Positions 5,698 to 9,829 of a stretch of DNA of 9,829 bases are shown here, piece after piece. The position numbers and the translations under genes are program-made. A model generated the notes under the pieces. That model was not told the origin of the DNA and made no database searches. It saw nothing but the letters and a program-made list of their open reading frames with translations. Source of the DNA: an uncultured Johnsonella sp. (GTDB taxonomy: Bacteria; Bacillota; Clostridia; Lachnospirales; Lachnospiraceae). Positions within the stretch are counted from its first letter, which is position 1, and every line of letters begins with the position of its first letter. The DNA lies in assembly GCA_900766185.1 (NCBI GenBank), contig CAAFUL010000117.1:1-9829 (forward strand), given 5' to 3'.

Positions 5698-6765
5698 CTA
5701 TTGATGTGTATTATTATTTTTAACTACAGCGTATGCAGCCTGAGTTTCCCTATTAAATCCTACTATAACATTAGGATATTTGCTATATATATAACCTAAA
5801 AGCTCTTCTATATTAGTTTTAAGCTTTTTACTGTTTGTTATGGAAACTGCCTGATTTACATGTTTGTTGTCTATTTCTGAAAATACATTAAGGAGATACT
5901 CGGTTGCTACGGTTATGATTCCGTAGTACTTTGTCTTTCTTTCGGTATAGTATATCCAACGCATATCACTAAGGCTGAATATACGAAAACTTCTGCTTGT
6001 TAAAATCAAATGATCTCTATATATAAAAGCTCCTATTGCCGTATCGGAGTAAGTTGCCCTGCCGGGAAGCTCGGAAAGATTATCTTTAAGAGACGGATCA
6101 AGCTCATAAAGTTTATCATAATAAAATCTATTCAGTTTCTTTGCCTTAAATGCAGAGTATAAAGAACCTATAATTATAGCAAAAAGTACTATAATCACTC
6201 CGTAAGCCCATAAAAGTTCATACCAGACACTTGTTACTTTAAGTATGTACCTGTTATCCGTAACTGCAATTGCTTCATTATTCTCCTTAAACATTGTAGC
6301 TGTAATATCTGAAAGACTTGTCTCTTCTTCATATGAAAGTCTTTCCGCCTCTACAAAAAGACAATTATAAGCCTTGGCAAAAGCTTTGGCATCTTTTTCA
6401 TAGGCATCCAGTAACTTCTTTACATTCTTGTCATTTGACTTTGCTTCAAGATAACCATATCCAATTGTCGGCTCACCGTCTGTTGAAACAGCATCTATTG
6501 CTACTGAATAAAGGTTATAACCGGACCTTGACTCGCCCAGATCAAATATGTCATATACATTTACTGTATATACGGAACCGTCAATATTTTCTTGGCTATA
6601 ATCGTTATTACCGAAGAATATTATACCTTGCTTATACATATTTTCTGCCGAGCCGAAAGACAGTATCCATTCTTTTTCATAAAACCCCCAAAATATCGCC
6701 AGAAAAAACAATATAACCGCTAATACTATAGCACCCGTAAACCCTCGATTTACTCTCTCTTTCAT
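5698..6765 (-). CDS. Two-TM membrane protein of unknown function (possibly DUF6709-like)
   Basis: Protein of 355 residues. A first membrane helix lies at residues about 9-28, a soluble segment of about 150 residues follows (probably outside the cell), and a second helix lies at about 183-205. The C-terminal cytoplasmic half (about 206-355) is mixed alpha/beta. Its stretch AFIYRDHLILTSRSF then FSLSDMRWIYY looks like the PH-like or bPH fold seen in Clostridial proteins of the DUF6709 type. I make that family link from memory of pattern and do not rely on it. The ATG (6763-6765 complement) is preceded by AGGAGG (CCTCCT at 6771-6776) 5 bases away. It has its own promoter, is divergent from the peptide transporter and is a single-gene unit. 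No catalytic motif is visible. The gene is real; its role is not known. Confidence 0.85.
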   Translation of the reverse strand: MKERVNRGFTGAIVLAVILFFLAIFWGFYEKEWILSFGSAENMYKQGIIFFGNNDYSQENIDGSVYTVNVYDIFDLGESRSGYNLYSVAIDAVSTDGEPTIGYGYLEAKSNDKNVKKLLDAYEKDAKAFAKAYNCLFVEAERLSYEEETSLSDITATMFKENNEAIAVTDNRYILKVTSVWYELLWAYGVIIVLFAIIIGSLYSAFKAKKLNRFYYDKLYELDPSLKDNLSELPGRATYSDTAIGAFIYRDHLILTSRSFRIFSLSDMRWIYYTERKTKYYGIITVATEYLLNVFSEIDNKHVNQAVSITNSKKLKTNIEELLGYIYSKYPNVIVGFNRETQAAYAVVKNNNTHQ

Positions 6766-6795
6766 GAGAACCTCCTAATTTTAAGAATAAGATAT

Positions 6796-6824
6796 ATTTT
6801 ATTCTATAATAAAGCCGAGTGCAA
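6796..6824 (-). promoter_or_regulatory. Promoter of the minus-strand membrane protein gene
   Basis: On the minus strand TTGCAC (6824-6819) and TAAAAT (6801-6796) are 17 bases apart. The predicted start near 6789 is about 24 bases before the ATG. A second overlapping option uses TTGCTT with TTATAG/TATAGA slightly upstream. Confidence 0.5.
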
Positions 6825-7001
6825 GAAGCAAAAAGTTAAGAAAATGCAATAAATAGTTAATATAAATGTTTTCTAATAGCTGTAGAAGTTGTTAAAATGT
6901 GAAAATACAAGAAAAGAATAAAGAAGCACTTAATATATTTCTGAAAAAATTGCTTTGAAATAATGAAATATATGAAAAAACTATAGTAATTATTATATTT
7001 A

Positions 7002-7007
7002 TATAAT
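7002..7007 (+). promoter_or_regulatory. Candidate -10 box for the peptide transporter gene
   Basis: A consensus TATAAT lies 20 bases before the AAGGGAGG ribosome binding site (7026-7033). There is no good -35 at 16-18 bases, so the gene may use a weak or activated promoter. The rest of the 6766-7038 divergent gap is very AT-rich with no other clear element. Confidence 0.35.
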
Positions 7008-7038
7008 ATAATCAAGTAAAATAAAAAGGGAGGTTTTT

Positions 7039-8406
7039 ATGGAGAATAAAAAACTGAGTTTTCCGGCAGCATTTTGGACCTGTTCAGCTTCTGAGATTTT
7101 TGAGCGTTTAGCTTACTATCTGGGTCGTTCACTTATCCTTATCTTTGTTACTACAGCAGTAGCAGAAGGTGGACTTGGTTTATCCAAAGATATGGGAGCG
7201 AATATGCAGTCCAATCTTACAGCATTTTCATACCTTGGGTCTTTACTTGGAGGTATGGTAGTAGATTCCTTAATAGGAGCAAAGTACACCACTCCGGTAG
7301 GTATGCTTATTGCCGGTGCAGGTTACTTTGTAGGTTCTATATCTAAGGGACCTATGGGTGTGTATGTTATGATTTCACTTGTAACAGTCGGTCTTGCTTT
7401 ATTTAAGAACGGACCTATACTGGGAAGAATCATAACAGATAAAGAGCATATGGATCCGGCTTTCTCAATGAGATATACTCTTGTAAATGTAGGTGCTTTC
7501 ATAGGTACATTTGCAGTAGGTATTCTTTATAAGGATGTGTTTGCTAAGAACGGAGTGTTGGGATTTGCTCCATGTTTCCAATTAGCCGCTTTATCAATGG
7601 TTTTAGGAGCTTTATGGTATTTCTTTGTATGCTGGAAACAGCTTGGAGATATAGGAAGCCAGCCTTTTAAGAAGGGTAAGACCGCAGAAGAAAAGGAATT
7701 TGATAAGAAGTCTTTAACTAAAGAGGGCGATGTAAGACCTTTGAGTGTTATAGAAAAGAAAAGACTCGGTGCTATCGTGCTGGCAGCTTGTATATCTGTA
7801 ATATTCTGGATTTTCTGGTATTTGGCTTACCTTCCTGCATATTACTACTGGGCAGACAATGCGGACTGGGTGATATTTGGATATACCATACCTTCAACTT
7901 GGCTTGATGCCGCAAACTCTATGTACTGTATAATACTTGGACCTGTTATGGCAAAGTTTTGGCTTATACTTGCGGCAAGACCTAAGGGAGATATGAGTCT
8001 TTTCAAAAAAACCGGAATAGGTATAGGACTTCTTGGAGTTTGTTACGGTGCGTATGCACTTTTGGATATTGTAAAGGATAGAACCGGTCATGTAAGTGTA
8101 CTTTGGATAGTACTTGGAATTACTTTGAGTATGACACTTGGAGAGATGTTCTTCTCACCACTTGGACATTCATTTATAAGCAAGTATTCACCGAGCCGTT
8201 ACTTAGGACTTATGATGTCTGTATGGGGACTTTCAAACTTCGCAGCAGCTAAGTTGTATGGACCTGTATATTCATGGTTGTTTGGTGAAAAGACACAATT
8301 TGGTTTCAGAACCGCTTGTTACATAATTATAGCTATAGCTGTAGTAGCGGCATTGATTCTTTTTGTGTTTGATAAAAAGCTGTCTTCACTGGTAGAAGAA
8401 AAATAA
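7039..8406 (+). CDS. POT/PTR-family proton-coupled peptide transporter (MFS)
   Basis: Integral membrane protein of 455 residues with about 12 hydrophobic segments. The POT marks are present: ExxER in helix 1 (E19, E22, R23 in SEIFERLAYY), FKNGPILGRI followed by FSMRYTLVNVGAFIG in the helix 4-5 region, an aromatic FWIFWYLAY in the helix 7 region, and GEMFFSPLGHSFISKYSPSRYLGLMM in the helix 10-11 region. The family imports di- and tripeptides with protons. Bacterial members are usually near 480-500 residues, so this is on the short side. Two positions look diverged: the usual F after ExxER is L, and the Lys/Asn-rich FKPN motif reads FKNG. Substrate preference may therefore differ. AAGGGAGG (7026-7033) is 5 bases before the ATG. 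It is a single-gene unit with its own terminator. Confidence 0.88.
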   Translation: MENKKLSFPAAFWTCSASEIFERLAYYLGRSLILIFVTTAVAEGGLGLSKDMGANMQSNLTAFSYLGSLLGGMVVDSLIGAKYTTPVGMLIAGAGYFVGSISKGPMGVYVMISLVTVGLALFKNGPILGRIITDKEHMDPAFSMRYTLVNVGAFIGTFAVGILYKDVFAKNGVLGFAPCFQLAALSMVLGALWYFFVCWKQLGDIGSQPFKKGKTAEEKEFDKKSLTKEGDVRPLSVIEKKRLGAIVLAACISVIFWIFWYLAYLPAYYYWADNADWVIFGYTIPSTWLDAANSMYCIILGPVMAKFWLILAARPKGDMSLFKKTGIGIGLLGVCYGAYALLDIVKDRTGHVSVLWIVLGITLSMTLGEMFFSPLGHSFISKYSPSRYLGLMMSVWGLSNFAAAKLYGPVYSWLFGEKTQFGFRTACYIIIAIAVVAALILFVFDKKLSSLVEEK

Positions 8407-8435
8407 AGTAAAAAACGGCATTAATCAGTGATTAC

Positions 8436-8478
8436 AAGGGGCTGTTGCTTTGCTAAAGCAATAGCCTCTTATAATTTT
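8436..8478 (+). terminator. Rho-independent terminator after the peptide transporter
   Basis: A 16-bp stem pairs 8436-8451 (AAGGGGCTGTTGCTTT) with 8455-8470 (AAAGCAATAGCCTCTT) around a 3-base loop, with two G-U pairs. ATAATTTT (8471-8478) follows. Confidence 0.8.
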
Positions 8479-8512
8479 AAATAAAATACAGCTACTCAAA
8501 AAAACAAAAATA

Positions 8513-8521
8513 TGATACAAT
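8513..8521 (+). promoter_or_regulatory. Extended -10 promoter for the desulfidase/ECF pair
   Basis: TGATACAAT is an extended -10 (TGnTACAAT). The -35 region (TACTCA around 8493-8498) is weak, as is common for extended -10 promoters. The predicted start near 8528 leaves a leader of about 50-70 bases, A-rich and with no riboswitch-like fold that I can see. Confidence 0.45.
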
Positions 8522-8577
8522 ATACAACACGATTTTACAAAAAAGCAAACAATATAACAAAAACATCTAAATAAAAG

Positions 8578-9090
8578 ATGTTGAAGGAGTCGATTATTTT
8601 TCCGGGTAAAAAAATAGTGGTAGTATCACATTGTATACTTAATCAAAATGCAGTGGTAAACGGCTGGGAGAGGGCAAGAGGAGCCTACCCTATAGCAAAA
8701 TATATATTGGAAAAAGGGGTGGGTCTGATACAGCTTCCCTGTCCTGAACTGCTTTGCATGGGGCTTGAGCGAGCAGCTATGAGTTATGAAGATTATAACA
8801 GCATAGAAGGATATAGAAAAAGGTGCTTGGATTTATTGGAGCCGGTCATAACACAACTTAAGATGTATAAAGAAAGTAATTATAAATACCTTGGTGTTAT
8901 AGGCATCAATGAAAGTCCCAATTGCTCTATATCGGGTAAACGGGGGATACTTATGGAACTATATTTTGAAGCCTGTGAAAGAATAGGTTTGAGCGGAAAA
9001 TATATGGAGATTCCTACTTCATATGATGAGTTTAATGTTGGCGATTTGGAATCGGAATTTGATAAGTTCATAGAGGGGGAAGATGTATGA
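8578..9090 (+). CDS. TudS-related putative desulfidase (CD3072 family, DUF523 relative)
   Basis: Protein of 170 residues from the ATG, or 164 from the AUU at 8596. It resembles the CD3072 branch of TudS/DUF523 proteins: VVVSHCILNQNAVVNGWERARGA near the start, LPCPELLCMG, and GINESPNCSISG. Cysteines at 19, 55 and 116 occupy the three places where TudS holds its [4Fe-4S] cluster; C60 and C83 are extra. TudS removes sulfur from thiouracil by binding the sulfur to the unique iron. For this branch the substrate is not established, so 'desulfidase' is a family inference. The stop overlaps the start of the next gene by ATGA, so translation is tightly coupled to a putative ECF substrate-binding membrane protein. 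It sits after a terminator and has its own extended -10 promoter, so it is first in a new unit. Confidence 0.85.
   Translation: MLKESIIFPGKKIVVVSHCILNQNAVVNGWERARGAYPIAKYILEKGVGLIQLPCPELLCMGLERAAMSYEDYNSIEGYRKRCLDLLEPVITQLKMYKESNYKYLGVIGINESPNCSISGKRGILMELYFEACERIGLSGKYMEIPTSYDEFNVGDLESEFDKFIEGEDV
8583..8589 (+). promoter_or_regulatory. Ribosome binding site inside the 8578 ORF, pointing to AUU
   Basis: GAAGGAG lies just downstream of the only upstream ATG (8578), which has no Shine-Dalgarno of its own (AAATAAAAG precedes it). Six bases after AGGAG is an in-frame AUU at 8596-8598. Starting there would remove six residues and give (M)FPGKKIVVVSHC, closer to where the conserved domain begins. 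Confidence 0.45.
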
Positions 9091-9629
9091 AGTTAAGTGT
9101 TAAAGCTCTGGTACTTTGTGCTATGGCAGTTGTTATTAATGTTGTACTCGGGGAGGCGGTTTCAGCTCTTAAAATACCGTTACTCTTCCTTGATACCATG
9201 GGAACTATATTTATAGCGGCGGTATATGGTATGCCCTACGGTATAATTACAGGTATCGCAACAAACTTACTGATGGGAGTTGTAGGAGGAAGCTGGGCAG
9301 CAGTTCCTTTCGCACTTGTCAGTATTGCGGTTGCTATAGTAGTTGCACTGGTTGCAAGAGGGAATTTTATCCTGCCAAAGGCTATAATAGCCGGAGTATT
9401 GCTGTCTATAGTTGCACCTATGATAGGAGCACCTATCAGAATTGCTTTATTCGGCGGTTTGACCGGCTCAGGTACGGATGTTATTATACTTGCATTAAAA
9501 CAAGCAGGTCAGGAGATGATAAGTGCTACTTATTGGGGAGCAGTAGCTTCCAATATAGTTGACAAGATGGTATCCTGTATACTGGTGGCAATACTTCTTA
9601 TGAATAAACAAATCAAATCAATGCTGTAA
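9087..9629 (+). CDS. Putative ECF transporter S component (CD3073 family)
   Basis: Membrane protein of 180 residues with about five to six helices: residues near 4-26, 31-60, 63-90, 97-118, and a final pair ending near residue 176. Length, the small glycine-rich helices and the pairing with a CD3072-type gene match the CD3073 family of ECF substrate-binding (S) subunits. Such subunits bind a scarce small molecule and dock on a shared EcfA-A'-T module, which is not in this window, so a group II (shared energizer) system is implied. The start ATG overlaps the upstream stop (ATGA, 9087-9090), and GAGGGGG (9073-9079) lies 7 bases before it. The partner suggests that the ligand is a sulfur-containing compound such as a thiolated base. 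No Rho-independent terminator with a T-run follows. Confidence 0.85.
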   Translation: MKLSVKALVLCAMAVVINVVLGEAVSALKIPLLFLDTMGTIFIAAVYGMPYGIITGIATNLLMGVVGGSWAAVPFALVSIAVAIVVALVARGNFILPKAIIAGVLLSIVAPMIGAPIRIALFGGLTGSGTDVIILALKQAGQEMISATYWGAVASNIVDKMVSCILVAILLMNKQIKSML

Positions 9630-9631
9630 TA

Positions 9632-9664
9632 TATGTTACAGTTTGTAGAGTGCTTAGTAACATA
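9632..9664 (+). repeat. 8-bp inverted repeat after the ECF S gene
   Basis: TATGTTAC (9632-9639) pairs with GTAACATA (9657-9664) around 17 bases. No T-run follows, so it is at best a weak terminator or 3' end structure. Its left part belongs to a 14-base sequence (ATATGTTACAGTTT, 9631-9644) also found at 1129-1142, in both cases just after a stop codon. Confidence 0.35.
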
Positions 9665-9727
9665 AACAATCATAATAGTTTGTACCTATAGTTTATAAAA
9701 TTAATGTATAAAAAGACTCCTTATAAT

Positions 9728-9829
9728 TCAATCATACCGGCAAACCTTTTTTAAAGCTTTGACAAATTTACATAGACTGTGGAATTTGTATCTTGCTTTA
9801 TCAAAAGGGTTAACCGCTAAAAAGATTGA
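9728..9829 (-). CDS. Possible C-terminal end of a minus-strand gene (partial)
   Basis: Reading leftward from the right edge, a frame stays open for 33 codons and ends at TGA (9730-9728). The encoded tail is basic and Cys-containing (KARYKFHSLCKFVKALKK near its end). A gene here would converge on the ECF S gene across about 100 bases. The stretch is short and AT-rich, so an open frame by chance is quite possible; I do not recognise the sequence. Confidence 0.25.
   Translation of the reverse strand, partial: SIFLAVNPFDKARYKFHSLCKFVKALKKVCRYD

Noticed and set aside
6318..6716. 132-codon plus-strand ORF
   Set aside because: It is antisense to the two-TM membrane protein gene, which has a ribosome binding site, a promoter and clear membrane segments; the plus frame has none of these.
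8479..8577. Riboswitch in the leader of the desulfidase gene
   Set aside because: The leader is about 50-70 bases, A-rich and without stable stems; I see no known aptamer.
9700..9727. AAGGAG on the minus strand after the edge ORF, suggesting a further minus-strand gene
   Set aside because: The codons after it (ATA CAT TAA) stop at once and no ATG, GTG or TTG start lies at a usable distance.
9759..9787. TTGACA near the right edge as a plus-strand promoter
   Set aside because: The -35 is perfect but the hexamer 17 bases on is GAATTT, and no downstream gene can be seen before the window ends.

Overview
The window reads as a low-GC Firmicute chromosome, most likely an anaerobic Clostridia/Lachnospiraceae-type organism. 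This rests on strong AGGAGG ribosome binding sites, AT-rich intergenic DNA, a secreted CAP protein with choline/glucan-binding-type wall repeats, a Gx transporter, and a CD3072/CD3073-type gene pair first named from Clostridioides difficile. An oral Lachnospiraceae genus is a guess only. There is no rRNA, tRNA, IS element, phage gene or CRISPR array.

Layout. Positions 2-64 hold the last 20 codons of an upstream gene. Next is a stand-alone secreted CAP/SCP protein with its own promoter (257-1126). A co-oriented cluster (1222-4756) follows: a Gx-family membrane transporter, a CobW/COG0523 GTPase with a 24-residue His/Cys repeat array, a second and divergent COG0523-like GTPase fused to a YcgQ/DUF1980-type C-terminal domain, and a YdcF/DUF218 membrane protein. 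It closes at a strong terminator (4787-4840). An HD-domain hydrolase (4938-5507) has its own promoter and converges, across a bidirectional terminator, on a minus-strand two-TM membrane protein (5698-6765). Divergent from that is a POT-family peptide transporter (7039-8406) with its own terminator. Finally an overlapping pair encodes a TudS-related Fe-S desulfidase candidate (8578-9090) and a putative ECF transporter S component (9087-9629). The last 200 bases are mostly intergenic, with a possible minus-strand gene end at the edge.

How the genes may work together (inference). The 1222-4756 cluster looks like a metal-handling cassette. It combines a membrane protein, a metallochaperone GTPase with a large metal-binding arm and the CxCC motif, and a second GTPase that lacks CxCC but carries an MTCC motif in a domain normally belonging to the YcgR/YcgQ permease system. 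The fusion is the most unusual item here. The 8578-9629 pair looks like uptake of a thio-compound, possibly a thiolated nucleobase, followed by desulfuration. Two genes (1222 and 8578) share an odd translation-start arrangement: the only good Shine-Dalgarno lies inside the ORF and points at an AUC or AUU codon.
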